Shown here piece by piece: positions 40,963-48,385 of a DNA stretch of 64,000 bases. The notes below the pieces were generated by a model. It worked only from the letters and a program-made list of their open reading frames with translations. It was not told where the DNA came from and made no database searches. Within the stretch, counting starts at the first letter, position 1. Each line of letters begins with the position of its first letter. This DNA is from a virus, in IMG/VR virus record IMGVR_UViG_3300020202_000071, positions 1 to 64,000 of that record; one strand, given 5' to 3'. The position numbers and the translations under genes are program-made.

Positions 40963-42710
40963 AGAAGATGCTGGAGCTCGCACCGGGCCTGAATCTGCCG
41001 GCTGACGAGGCGATCGCGCAGAAGTTCGGATTCATCGGCCGATCTGGGTCAGGTAAGAGCTATGCGGCGATGAAGCTCGCCGAGCTCTTTCTGTCAATCG
41101 GCGCGCAGGTTATCGCGTTGGACTGGGTGGGACTTTGGTGGTCGCTGCGCCTGGCGGCCAATGGCAAGGCACCCGGCTTCGAGCACGTCTACATCTTTGG
41201 CGGCGAGCACGCCGACGTGCCACTCGAGCCGACGTCAGGCGCGCTCATGGCGGACCTCGTCGTCGATAAGCACATCTCCGTCGTGCTCGACGTGATGCAC
41301 TTCCGCAAAGCCGAGCGCACGCGGTTCGCGACCGCATTCGCGGAGCAGTTCTTTCACCGGAAGAAGACGGCGCGCACGGCGTGCCACCTCTTCATCGAAG
41401 AGGCGCAGGCGTATCTCCCGCAAATGGTCCGCGGCGAGGAAGCGCGCATGGTCGGCGTGTTCGAGGACATCGGGAAGGTCGGGCGCAATTACGGCATCGG
41501 CAATTCGCTGATCTCGCAGCGGCCGCAGGCCATCAACAAGGACGTGCTGAACCAGATCGAGGTCCTGCTGGCGTTTCAGACCAACGGCCCGCAGGAGCGC
41601 AAGGCGATCGCAGGCTGGACCGCTGAGAACACGACCGCCGGCGCCGCGATGATGCAGGCGCTGCCGACGCTGCCCGTCGGCCACGCGCTCGTCTGGTCGC
41701 CGCAGTGGCTCCGCATCGCCGAGCGCGTGCACATCCTGCCGCGGCAGACCTACAACGCCAGCGCGACGCCGACCGGCAAGGCGAAGCAGATCGCCCCGCA
41801 GACCCTCGCGCCGGCGGAACTCGAATCCCTGGGCGATGCCATCAAGGCGACGGTCGAACGGTCGAAGGCCGATGACCCGCGCGAGCTCCGGAAGCAGATC
41901 GCCGAGTTGAAGAAGCAGCTCGCGACGCCCGCCACACCGACCGCGGCGCCGGCGGCCCCGAAGGTGATCGAAAAGCCCGTCGTCACCGACAAGCAGATCG
42001 CGGCGGTGCAGAAGCTGGTCGATCAGTTGGACGCCCTGGCGTCGAAGGCCGATGACCTCAGCGATCGCTGTGTCTCGGCCGCCGCGGCGTTGCGCGCGGA
42101 CTTGGCGAAGGCGATTCAGCAACCGCCCCCGAAGCCGCAGCCGAGCACCGCAGGCCGGCTGGTGGAGCCGACGATCACGCGGATGCACGCGACGCCACTG
42201 CAGCCGATCGTGAAGCGCGCGGCACCGAGCGATGGGAATGGCGTGGCGCTCGGGAAGGCCGAACGCGCCATCCTGACGGTCCTCGCGCAGCATCCTGACG
42301 GCTGCGAGAAAGGCAAACTGACGTTGCTCGCGGGCTATCGCTACTCTGGTGGCTTCCGCAACAGCCTCGGTGCCCTGCGCACCGCCGGCTACATCGTGGG
42401 CAGCAATGAGAGCACGATGCGCATCACCGATGCTGGTGTCGCCGCGCTCGGCGAGTTCGACCCGCTGCCCACCGGTGACGCGCTGCGCGATTACTGGTTG
42501 TCGCATCCCTCTTTTGGAAAAGCCGAGCGGGCGATTCTGGCCGCACTGTTCGAGCATCCCGACGGACTGGATGCGCCGGCGTTGTGTCAGCGCACGGGCT
42601 ACGAATACAGCGGCGGCTTTCGAAACTCACTCGGCGCCCTCCGCACCGCCGGCCTGCTCGTTGGCGCAAACACTGGCGTCATGAAGGCCAGTGACGTGTT
42701 GCTCGAGTAG
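40959..42710 (+). CDS. HerA/FtsK-like DNA-translocating ATPase with two C-terminal wHTH repeats
   Basis: 583 residues. Walker A GRSGSGKS at 27-34, Walker B LFIEEAQAYLP at about 145, ISQRPQAINK sensor-like segment near 190. A linker coiled coil (about 310-410) follows. Residues about 431-500 and 519-583 are two repeats of a small winged helix (KAERAIL..L..HPDG, Y.YSGGFRNSLGALRTAG). Such ATPases translocate or unwind DNA; here it may serve replication or phage segregation. The C-terminal repeats probably bind DNA. Confidence 0.75.
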   Translation: MKKMLELAPGLNLPADEAIAQKFGFIGRSGSGKSYAAMKLAELFLSIGAQVIALDWVGLWWSLRLAANGKAPGFEHVYIFGGEHADVPLEPTSGALMADLVVDKHISVVLDVMHFRKAERTRFATAFAEQFFHRKKTARTACHLFIEEAQAYLPQMVRGEEARMVGVFEDIGKVGRNYGIGNSLISQRPQAINKDVLNQIEVLLAFQTNGPQERKAIAGWTAENTTAGAAMMQALPTLPVGHALVWSPQWLRIAERVHILPRQTYNASATPTGKAKQIAPQTLAPAELESLGDAIKATVERSKADDPRELRKQIAELKKQLATPATPTAAPAAPKVIEKPVVTDKQIAAVQKLVDQLDALASKADDLSDRCVSAAAALRADLAKAIQQPPPKPQPSTAGRLVEPTITRMHATPLQPIVKRAAPSDGNGVALGKAERAILTVLAQHPDGCEKGKLTLLAGYRYSGGFRNSLGALRTAGYIVGSNESTMRITDAGVAALGEFDPLPTGDALRDYWLSHPSFGKAERAILAALFEHPDGLDAPALCQRTGYEYSGGFRNSLGALRTAGLLVGANTGVMKASDVLLE

Positions 42711-42720
42711 GTCGAGTCCG

Positions 42721-42981
42721 ATGAGCGCCGAGACCAGTGTGATCGGTTCATATGCCCGCGCCTTCGAGCGCTTCCTTGACGCGCTGGAACGCCGCTACAA
42801 GCGCCGCCAGAAGGCCAGCGAGCGCGCCTTGGCATCTGTGCTCGCTATCGACAAGGCGGACCCGCAGTACGTCCGCGTGGTGCGGAGCTACGAGGTCACG
42901 CACGCCCGCGCCAAAGAGGCGCGGTTGGTGCTCAACGCGGCGCTGAAGGCATTCGACGACGCAGAAAAGGAAGCTCGATGA
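42721..42981 (+). CDS. Helical hypothetical protein
   Basis: 86 residues, almost entirely helical: YARAFERFLDALERRYKRRQ, KASERALASVLAIDKADP, THARAKEARLVLNAALKAFD. ATG 42721 is chosen as the first with a reasonable spacing. Overlaps the next gene by ATGA. Family unknown. Confidence 0.6.
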   Translation: MSAETSVIGSYARAFERFLDALERRYKRRQKASERALASVLAIDKADPQYVRVVRSYEVTHARAKEARLVLNAALKAFDDAEKEAR

Positions 42982-43316
42982 GCGCCGAGCCCTCCTTCCG
43001 TCAAATCATTCTCGCTGCTGGTCGCGGGCACATTCAATACCGAATCAACGCGGTCCCTGGCGGCCAGTATCGTCTCGGTTATCGCGTCACGCCGCACTTT
43101 GCGGTCACGCAGGTCGCGGGCCAGTGGTGGCCGACGCATCTCCCGAGCGGGCGGTGTCTCGGCGGCTTGTCGTGGAAGACGAAAGCGGAGGCCACGCGGA
43201 TGCTGCAGCAGCTCGAGACGGTCGCGGACTGGTCGCGCGTGCGGAAGGGAACGAAAGCGTTGGCGCAGAAGGTGCGCGCCGTGACGGGTGGACAGCCCAT
43301 GCGGAGGATCGGATGA
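42978..43316 (+). CDS. Small hypothetical protein
   Basis: 112 residues, begins MSAEPSFRQIILAAGRGHIQ. A beta-meander (YRINAVPGGQYRLGYRVTPH, AGQWWPTHLPSGRCLGGLSW) then a helix (ATRMLQQLETVADWSRVRKG). The same MSAE start occurs in the genes at 42721 and 43313, perhaps from a shared leader. Family unknown. Confidence 0.6.
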   Translation: MSAEPSFRQIILAAGRGHIQYRINAVPGGQYRLGYRVTPHFAVTQVAGQWWPTHLPSGRCLGGLSWKTKAEATRMLQQLETVADWSRVRKGTKALAQKVRAVTGGQPMRRIG

Positions 43317-43636
43317 GCGCCGAGACCCATGCCACGCGATTAGACGAGATGGCACGCGAGTACCGCGACACGGCGAATCGCTGCATCCTGCCGAGCGCGG
43401 CGCGGTCGTACGAAAACGACGCGCGGTCTTGTGAGGCCGGTGCCGCCGCGTTACGGCGTGGCACCTGTGTCTGGCAACAAGACGAGGATGGGGCCTGGAG
43501 TACGGCCTGCGGGAAGCGCTGGGAGTTCACCTGGTATGAGCATCGGCCGTCGGCGCATGACATGCGGTTTTGTCATCACTGCGGGCAGACGCTCGGGGAA
43601 CGAGGCTATGTCGAACCAGCGAACGATGAGTCCTGA
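43313..43636 (+). CDS. Zinc-ribbon hypothetical protein
   Basis: 107 residues from ATG 43313. Helical N-terminus (THATRLDEMAREYRDTANRC), then CEAGAAALRRGTC, a later STACGKRW and CHHCGQTLG. The cysteines could form one or two zinc sites. The AGAAALRRGTC block returns in the next protein, suggesting duplication. Confidence 0.6.
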   Translation: MSAETHATRLDEMAREYRDTANRCILPSAARSYENDARSCEAGAAALRRGTCVWQQDEDGAWSTACGKRWEFTWYEHRPSAHDMRFCHHCGQTLGERGYVEPANDES

Positions 43637-43907
43637 ACAGCACGGGGCGATCTTGGCCTCACGCGCGGAACACGCGCGGGCGGTCGGCATGCGCGAACTG
43701 GCTGAGTCACTAGACGCGGGCGCCGCCGCCCTCCGACGGGGGACGTGTGAGAGCTGCCGGTACTTCAGTGAGTTCTACGGGCGGCTCTGTCATCACATTG
43801 ATGTGAATCGCAACGGAGCAAGGTTTCAGCCGCCTCCAGGGTTCGGCTGCACGCTCTACCGCGGGAAGACCGACGACGAGACAGAACAACAAGCTTCTGG
43901 TGGTTGA
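43608..43907 (+). CDS. Zinc-binding hypothetical protein, relative of its neighbour
   Basis: 99 residues. Helix AILASRAEHARAVGMRELAE, then DAGAAALRRGTCESCRYFSE and GRLCHHIDVN with GFGCTLYRG. The AAALRRGTC segment is shared with the gene at 43313. The Cys/His set could bind zinc. It overlaps the previous gene by 29 bases. Confidence 0.6.
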   Translation: MSNQRTMSPEQHGAILASRAEHARAVGMRELAESLDAGAAALRRGTCESCRYFSEFYGRLCHHIDVNRNGARFQPPPGFGCTLYRGKTDDETEQQASGG

Positions 43908-43917
43908 TCGAGGTTGG

Positions 43918-44040
43918 ATGGGTGGGACGTTCAGGACGATCGCCAGTCGCGTGCGACCGGGCCGCGTCCTGACTTCGCGGGGCCTCTCGATGCTGAGGCT
44001 GAGATCGCAGGAAGCGACGAGCCTGTGGAACGCGGCGTAG
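43918..44040 (+). CDS. Possible small basic protein
   Basis: 40 residues, MGGTFRTIASRVRPGRVLTS then an Arg-rich remainder. Preceded by GAGG at 43911-43914. Nothing else covers 43908-44077, so I keep it as low confidence; a TTG ORF in another frame at 43914 is less likely. Confidence 0.3.
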   Translation: MGGTFRTIASRVRPGRVLTSRGLSMLRLRSQEATSLWNAA

Positions 44041-44052
44041 ATCAACCACCGG

Positions 44053-44080
44053 GGGCCTTCGCTGATTGGAGAGAGAGATG
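44053..44080 (+). repeat. 28-base leader repeat, copy 1
   Basis: GGGCCTTCGCTGATTGGAGA continues into GAGAGATG. A second copy lies at 44251-44279, differing by one inserted T and one T/G change. Both end in the start codon of a small gene, so they look like duplicated ribosome-binding regions (GGAGAGAG). Confidence 0.6.
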
Positions 44081-44251
44081 GGTAAACGGAAAGGCGACGA
44101 CGTGGAGTTGGCGCGACTGCTCGCCGCGGAAAGCAAGTTACAGCGCACACATGATGTGCTCGGCACGCTGATCGCGTGGATGGCGCAGTCGGCCAACAGC
44201 CCGATCCGTCGCGAGGAAGCGCAGGAATTGCTGCGGAAGCTGGGCGTGTAG
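44078..44251 (+). CDS. Small helical protein
   Basis: 57 residues, ATG 44078 at the end of leader copy 1. LARLLAAESKLQRTHDVLGT, then EEAQELLRKLG; amphipathic helices. Its stop overlaps the first base of leader copy 2. Function unknown. Confidence 0.6.
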   Translation: MGKRKGDDVELARLLAAESKLQRTHDVLGTLIAWMAQSANSPIRREEAQELLRKLGV

Positions 44252-44279
44252 GGCCTTTCGCTGATGGGAGAGAGAGATG
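44251..44279 (+). repeat. 29-base leader repeat, copy 2
   Basis: GGGCCTTTCGCTGATGGGAG continues AGAGAGATG. The start codon is that of the gene at 44277. See copy 1. Confidence 0.6.
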
Positions 44280-44456
44280 AACGCGACTGAGGACGTGAAA
44301 GCGCTAGCAGCGGCGGTTGAGAAGATGTCACCCCGTGAGCTGTTTCTGCTCGCGGCGGGACTCTGCGAGCGCGGCCAGCACGACACGGCAGAGACGATCG
44401 CAGAGCGCGGCGTGCAACTACTGCAGCTCCGGCGCTTACTCGGTAAGTCCAAGTAG
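44277..44456 (+). CDS. Small helical protein
   Basis: 59 residues: DVKALAAAVEKMSPRELFLL, AGLCERGQHDTAETIAERGV. The C-terminus is rich in Leu/Arg. Directly followed without a base gap by the VRR-NUC-like gene. Function unknown. Confidence 0.6.
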   Translation: MNATEDVKALAAAVEKMSPRELFLLAAGLCERGQHDTAETIAERGVQLLQLRRLLGKSK

Positions 44457-44717
44457 ATGCCCCGCTACGCCTCCAAGGTAGACGCCACGGCTGCGAGTCT
44501 GGTGAAGCACGCCAAGTCCGTCGGGGCGGACTATCTGCCCTTGAACGGGGTAATCGATGGGGTGCTGCATTTCCGGGGCCGGGTCTGGTTGATCGACTGG
44601 AAGTCGCCGGGTGGGGACTTGACGCCGGCGCAGTCGAAGCTGGTGGCGCGCGGCTGGCCGATTCGCTTTATTTCGACCACGGCGCAACTCAACACGCTGT
44701 TGGGGATCGGCGCATGA
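44457..44717 (+). CDS. VRR-NUC/PD-(D/E)XK-like small nuclease
   Basis: 86 residues. A Asp in GVIDGVLHFRGRVW then LIDWKSPGGDLTPAQSKL: Asp, Lys and downstream Gln match VRR-NUC metal sites, often Holliday-junction resolvase-like in phages. It starts right after the TAG of the gene before. Confidence 0.65.
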   Translation: MPRYASKVDATAASLVKHAKSVGADYLPLNGVIDGVLHFRGRVWLIDWKSPGGDLTPAQSKLVARGWPIRFISTTAQLNTLLGIGA

Positions 44718-44917
44718 CGGTGACCTGGTGGACGCAGCAGCGGAGGGACACGATGAGAACCGCCCGCGCTGTTGAATCAGGTCGAAGTGGCATGACTCGC
44801 CAAGACGATCCCGTGGTGGACAGCGGTAGCGGAGCTGCGATGCCGATCACGACTACAGAAAACACCGCCGCAATGCACGGCAGTGTCGGGACGGGGCGAT
44901 CGGAGACGAGCGAATGA
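44714..44917 (+). CDS. Hypothetical protein
   Basis: 67 residues. ATGA overlap with the nuclease before it and with the next gene. Thr/Ser/Gly-rich (TTTENTAAMHGSVGTGRS), probably unstructured. Retained for its place in the overlap chain. Confidence 0.45.
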   Translation: MTVTWWTQQRRDTMRTARAVESGRSGMTRQDDPVVDSGSGAAMPITTTENTAAMHGSVGTGRSETSE

Positions 44918-45081
44918 GAGACGAGACCCCGGAAGAAGTGGCGGCGCGCTGGTTGTTCGGCGCAGCCTATGCGGCTAGCGGTCTGAGTAGTCGCGACTGG
45001 TGGCGGCATCTCCAAGGGTCCGCATCAGCGCGCCTCGTGCATGAGTTTGTGGCCGCGATGCGCACTGCCCTCGCCCGATGA
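44914..45081 (+). CDS. Small helical protein
   Basis: 55 residues: MRDETPEEVAARWLFGAAYA, then SSRDWWRHLQGSASARL and a helix to the end. In the ATGA chain. Family unknown. Confidence 0.55.
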   Translation: MRDETPEEVAARWLFGAAYAASGLSSRDWWRHLQGSASARLVHEFVAAMRTALAR

Positions 45082-45275
45082 TCCGCTCCCTCTGGCGCTA
45101 TCTGACGCACGGGCTGTGTCGGCATCAGCCGATGCATGACCGGACGAAACAGGTTCCCCATTGGACCTGTTTCAAGTGTGGGGCGAGCTGGCCGAAGGTG
45201 CGGTATGGGCCGAAGCCGACGAAGAAGCCCGCCAAGGCGCGACGGGCAGCGGTGTTACGGATGGTGTCCCGATGA
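45078..45275 (+). CDS. Small CxxC protein
   Basis: 65 residues. HWTCFKCGASW is a zinc-ribbon half; earlier Cys and His (CRHQPMH) may complete the site. The C-terminus is Lys/Arg/Pro-rich. In the overlap chain. Confidence 0.55.
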   Translation: MIRSLWRYLTHGLCRHQPMHDRTKQVPHWTCFKCGASWPKVRYGPKPTKKPAKARRAAVLRMVSR

Positions 45276-45370
45276 GCGGCGAGGGAGGGAGAGAAGAACC
45301 AATGCCAAAGCCTTTGGAAACGTGTTCGTCATCTGGGCGCGTTCACCGGGCCTCACTAACCGCGTGTTGA
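45272..45370 (+). CDS. Possible very small protein
   Basis: 32 residues beginning MSGEGGREEPMPKPLETCSS. ATGA overlap with the gene before it. Low confidence, kept because the region to 45401 has no other gene. Confidence 0.3.
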   Translation: MSGEGGREEPMPKPLETCSSSGRVHRASLTAC

Positions 45371-45401
45371 ACCAGCCTTCTACCGTATGGGGGAGTGTGA
45401 G

Positions 45402-45596
45402 ATGGAAAGCTTCACGATGAAGTCACGCGATGGGCGACGTTCTGCATCAGCGGTCCACCTTCGGAACGTCGGGTCCGCTTGGTGGGAAGTGGCGCTGACA
45501 AAGTCCACCCGTACACGGAGTGAGACACGCTCACAGCGCACCAAAACCAAGCGCGATGCCGTCCGGCTCGCGAAGGATTGGATCAGCCCGCAATGA
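45402..45596 (+). CDS. Small basic hypothetical protein
   Basis: 64 residues from ATG 45402 (GGGGAG upstream). A beta-rich core MKSRDGRRSASAVHLRNVGS then WWEVALTKSTRT and a basic helix TKRDAVRLAKDW. Overlaps the next by ATGA. Could bind DNA or RNA; not proven. Confidence 0.5.
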   Translation: MESFTMKSRDGRRSASAVHLRNVGSAWWEVALTKSTRTRSETRSQRTKTKRDAVRLAKDWISPQ

Positions 45597-45835
45597 TCGC
45601 GCGCGGCAAGTTTTCGCGAGGACAGCGCGTGCGGTTGTCGGCCGAAGGCCAGCGCAGCGGCATTGCCCCGAGATCGGCTCGCGCTGGCACAGTGGTCGGA
45701 TTTGGACGCGCGCCGAACGCGCACGTTGTGTGGATCGTGCGCGATGGCTGCAAAGCGAGCGAGGCGTACCACATGGACTTTTGGGAAGGTGAACCCGAAA
45801 TGGCTCACCAAGCCGATCCAGTGGAGCATCCCTAG
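45593..45835 (+). CDS. Small KOW/SH3-like protein
   Basis: 80 residues. GKFSRGQRVRLSAEGQRSG, then AGTVVGFGRAPNAHVVWIVR shows the small beta-barrel pattern of KOW/SH3-like modules. ATG overlaps the previous stop. Function unknown. Confidence 0.55.
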   Translation: MIARGKFSRGQRVRLSAEGQRSGIAPRSARAGTVVGFGRAPNAHVVWIVRDGCKASEAYHMDFWEGEPEMAHQADPVEHP

Positions 45836-46888
45836 GTGACTGACATGCGGCAACACGACCACCCAGACCCCTCGCACTCCAGCCCTGCGCCCCTGGAGGG
45901 GCTGATCGCGGAGTTACAGGGGCGCGCGCCCTATTCCGATGTCGCTCGACGCGCGGGAGAACTGGAACAGGCGGGATTGCGCTGCCCGAAGTGTGGAGCC
46001 CCCAACCAAGGAAAGGATACCTATTGTGCCGCGTGTGAAAACGAAGTCCTCAAAACCATCGAGCCCGCCAGTGGAGATGTATCGCTGCCAGTTCTGCGAA
46101 CGGGAGAGCCCCGCGTCGAAATGGAAGGCGCGGATGGACAACTGCCCGAGATGCGGCCTGAAATACGACCCGATACTGGCGCAGGAGATGGACGACTAAT
46201 CGGAGAGATTGAGCGCCTTCAGGAGATCGCGCGTCTCACCGCCGCCCTCGAGACGGCCCTTGCTGCGCGGCCGCAGGACAGGTGGGTCGGTGGTGCACCG
46301 ATGGCGCAGTACGCCGTGCTGGGCATCGGTGCTGAGGCGTGGGTGGAATTGGAGCAGGTTGAAGCCGACGCGCAGAAATACGGCACCACCGATAGCACGC
46401 ACGTCTCGTTGAGATGGGCGACGCTGCGGGTTGTGATGCGCGTGCTGCGCGTCATTCGGCTGGAGGACTTCCGCGATCTCCGCGCCGACAACGAACGACT
46501 CACCGCCGCCCTGGAGACAGCGCAGCGGGAGAACGAAAAGCTACGCGGCGCGCGGCGGATTCACGAACTCGACAACCACCATAACGCCGCGCTGTGCCCG
46601 TATTGCAATCCCGACCTCGAAAAGATGCGAGCGGCGCAGCGGGAGACGGTGATCTGCGCCGCAGTGCGACTGGCGGACGGCTACATCGTGCGCGGGCATC
46701 GGCACCCGGACGCCATGCAGTCGGCGCGCGGCATCCCGCGATATGCAGCGACGCGCATCACGCAGGAGATGCAGGGTTTCATCACCTCGCGCAACCGCTT
46801 CGTGTCGCGCGAGGAAGCGGCGGACCTGTGGCGCGCGGATCATCCCGCGTTCACGGCGGACACGCTGTTCAGTGAGGACGTGTACTGA
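45836..46888 (+). CDS. Hypothetical protein with zinc ribbon and coiled coil
   Basis: 350 residues from GTG 45836 (ATG 45845 is an alternative). A zinc ribbon at about 50-72 (CPKCGAPNQGKDTYCAAC), a middle part of doubtful frame, then a coiled coil (IERLQEIARLTAALETALAA) and a C-terminal domain with CPYCNPDLEKM. Within 46026-46199 another frame encodes a better zinc-ribbon protein, so this ORF may join two genes across an alternative-frame segment. Function unknown. Confidence 0.5.
   Translation: MTDMRQHDHPDPSHSSPAPLEGLIAELQGRAPYSDVARRAGELEQAGLRCPKCGAPNQGKDTYCAACENEVLKTIEPASGDVSLPVLRTGEPRVEMEGADGQLPEMRPEIRPDTGAGDGRLIGEIERLQEIARLTAALETALAARPQDRWVGGAPMAQYAVLGIGAEAWVELEQVEADAQKYGTTDSTHVSLRWATLRVVMRVLRVIRLEDFRDLRADNERLTAALETAQRENEKLRGARRIHELDNHHNAALCPYCNPDLEKMRAAQRETVICAAVRLADGYIVRGHRHPDAMQSARGIPRYAATRITQEMQGFITSRNRFVSREEAADLWRADHPAFTADTLFSEDVY
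46026..46199 (+). CDS. Zinc-ribbon protein in a second reading frame
   Basis: 57 residues from GTG 46026. MPRVKTKSSKPSSPPVEMYR, then CQFCERESPASKW ... NCPRCGLKYDP, a clean zinc ribbon. Third-position bases in this frame are high-GC, unlike the 45836 frame here. Ends EMDD and stop; the 45836 ORF reads through. Confidence 0.5.
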   Translation: MPRVKTKSSKPSSPPVEMYRCQFCERESPASKWKARMDNCPRCGLKYDPILAQEMDD

Positions 46889-47565
46889 TGACGCGCTACG
46901 ACCTGATCACGAACTACCGCGCCGGGGCGTCCATCGAAGAAATGGAGCCGAGTGACGACGGCGAATGGGTGCGCTACGAAGACGTTGAAGCCGATCTCAC
47001 CCGTCTCCGCACCGAACTGGACGCGATCTCCGCACTGGTATCTCCGCATGTGGACGCCGATCCGACCGATACGGTCGTGGACCGCGTGCGGTTACTGCGG
47101 GAGTTGCACGAGGACGTGCTCGACGATGCGCGTACCAATCGGGGCAACGTGATCCGCTTGGAAGATATGTTGACGGTCGAGCGGCAGGAACTCACCCGTC
47201 TCCGCACCGAACTCGAACAGGTAAAGGCCGCCGCGGACGCCGAGATCGCGGCGGAAAAGGACCGCAACGCCAAAGTCCGCGTGAAGATCGCAGCGGCCTT
47301 ACAGGTGCGCATTGGCGAACAGGAATGGGACGCCGCCGAGCGTCTCCGCAGCGAACGGGAGGCGTTGATCGGGTATGTGCAACACAAGCCGGAGTGCGAG
47401 ATGACGCCCGGAGGCCCGCACAAGATGACCGGCGGGCGAGGGCTTTGGTGGAGCATCAACGGCACCGTCCGCGAGCAGCGCGATCCAAACGGCCCAGAAA
47501 TCGTGCGGCGAGCCGTCTGCACCTGCGGGCTGGATCGCCTCACCACGGGACAGGAGACGCCATGA
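46888..47565 (+). CDS. Coiled-coil protein with C-terminal cysteine motif
   Basis: 225 residues; TGATG with the previous stop. LTRLRTELDAISALV and LTRLRTELEQVKAAADAEIA are repeated coiled-coil segments. The C-terminus has HKPEC ... CTCGLDRL, as in small phage zinc-binding tails. Last plus gene before a convergent minus operon. Function unknown. Confidence 0.6.
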   Translation: MTRYDLITNYRAGASIEEMEPSDDGEWVRYEDVEADLTRLRTELDAISALVSPHVDADPTDTVVDRVRLLRELHEDVLDDARTNRGNVIRLEDMLTVERQELTRLRTELEQVKAAADAEIAAEKDRNAKVRVKIAAALQVRIGEQEWDAAERLRSEREALIGYVQHKPECEMTPGGPHKMTGGRGLWWSINGTVREQRDPNGPEIVRRAVCTCGLDRLTTGQETP

Positions 47566-47570
47566 GCGCG

Positions 47571-47828
47571 TCACTCGGAGGGCGGATGCTGATCGCGGCG
47601 TTTGGCCCACCGGGCCTGGACGAGGGCTCTGGCACGCGCGGAGCGTTCCGCGGGCGTGAGCTGCGCATGGCTACGGCGCCCGCCGGCGGCGCGGGCGTCG
47701 AGATGGTCGAGGGCGATGGTCAGGAGATCGATCGCCGCGGATGGCAGCGATCGATTGTGGGACCGGGCATAGGCGCGGAGGCGGGCCACCAGATCAGCCG
47801 GGACGCCGCGGAGCATGAGGGACGGCAT
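47571..47828 (-). CDS. Ribbon-helix-helix (FitA-like) DNA-binding protein
   Basis: 85 residues. MPSLMLRGVPADLVARLRAY, then SHNRSLPSAAIDLLTIALDH is a ribbon-helix-helix DNA-binding domain as in FitA/VapB antitoxins. The Arg-rich tail could be the toxin- or DNA-contact part, but no toxin gene lies next to it. Starts right after the stop of the upstream gene. Confidence 0.65.
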   Translation of the reverse strand: MPSLMLRGVPADLVARLRAYARSHNRSLPSAAIDLLTIALDHLDARAAGGRRSHAQLTPAERSARARALVQARWAKRRDQHPPSE

Positions 47829-48044
47829 CTACAGCACGCCTTCGGCGCGGAGATGCTGCTCGGCGAGGACGCGGAGGCCGCTCTCGCGATGCCTGGCGTC
47901 GGCGGTCTGGCCGATCAGGACGGGGCGCTGCTCAGCGGCCGGGATGGTGCTGCGGAGGGTCAGGTAGACCGGGGCGCTGGCGTTGGTCAGGTCGGCGTCG
48001 ATGTCGCAGGTCAGGCCGTCGATGTCCATCTGGTAGGTCGTCAT
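47829..48044 (-). CDS. Small hypothetical protein
   Basis: 71 residues. MTTYQMDIDGLTCDIDADLT, then VYLTLRSTIPAAEQRPVLIG and a helix. Forms a minus-strand pair with the ribbon-helix-helix gene, stop and ATG abutting. A promoter is at 48114-48143. Possibly a toxin-like or regulatory partner; nothing recognisable. Confidence 0.55.
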   Translation of the reverse strand: MTTYQMDIDGLTCDIDADLTNASAPVYLTLRSTIPAAEQRPVLIGQTADARHRESGLRVLAEQHLRAEGVL

Positions 48045-48113
48045 GGTCTCGTCTCAGCTCTCTGCCCCATCTCGGGGCCGGCGTCGATGCTGTCCATCAG
48101 CACCGTATGAGAG

Positions 48114-48143
48114 AGTATACGGACTAGCGCGAACAATGTTCAA
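48114..48143 (-). promoter_or_regulatory. Promoter of the minus operon
   Basis: On the minus strand: -35 TTGAAC (48138-48143), 18-base spacer, -10 TATACT (48114-48119). The transcript would have a leader of about 60 bases before ATG 48044. The divergent stretch 48144-48277 shows no clear plus promoter. Confidence 0.5.
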
Positions 48144-48277
48144 GCGAAACCATAGGCGAAACGCACGATTTTACAAGTGGTAACGCAGTGGACCCCGGAG
48201 ACCCCATGAGCGAGTGGCAACCGCGTGAGAGGGACTGACGTGCCCAACATGACATCCAGCATGCCGTTGTGGACCCC

Positions 48278-48382
48278 ATGAAGCCTGAGACCTTGATCGC
48301 GATGGCGTTGACGGAAGCGTTGGATCAGCAGCGCACGCCGGGTAAGGGGCTAGCCTCAGCCGTGCCTTCTTTGCGAGACTGA
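48278..48382 (+). CDS. Possible small protein
   Basis: 34 residues, MKPETLIAMALTEALDQQRT then a Gly/Ala/Ser tail. Precedes the metallopeptidase gene by 3 bases. Low confidence; upstream GTGGACCCC occurs twice (48190 and 48268 region). Confidence 0.35.
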   Translation: MKPETLIAMALTEALDQQRTPGKGLASAVPSLRD

Positions 48383-48385
48383 GCC

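Noticed and set aside
43914-44171. A TTG-started frame of 85 residues
   Set aside because: No ribosome binding site, Trp/Arg-rich shadow-like sequence, and it overlaps a gene with a strong leader at 44078.
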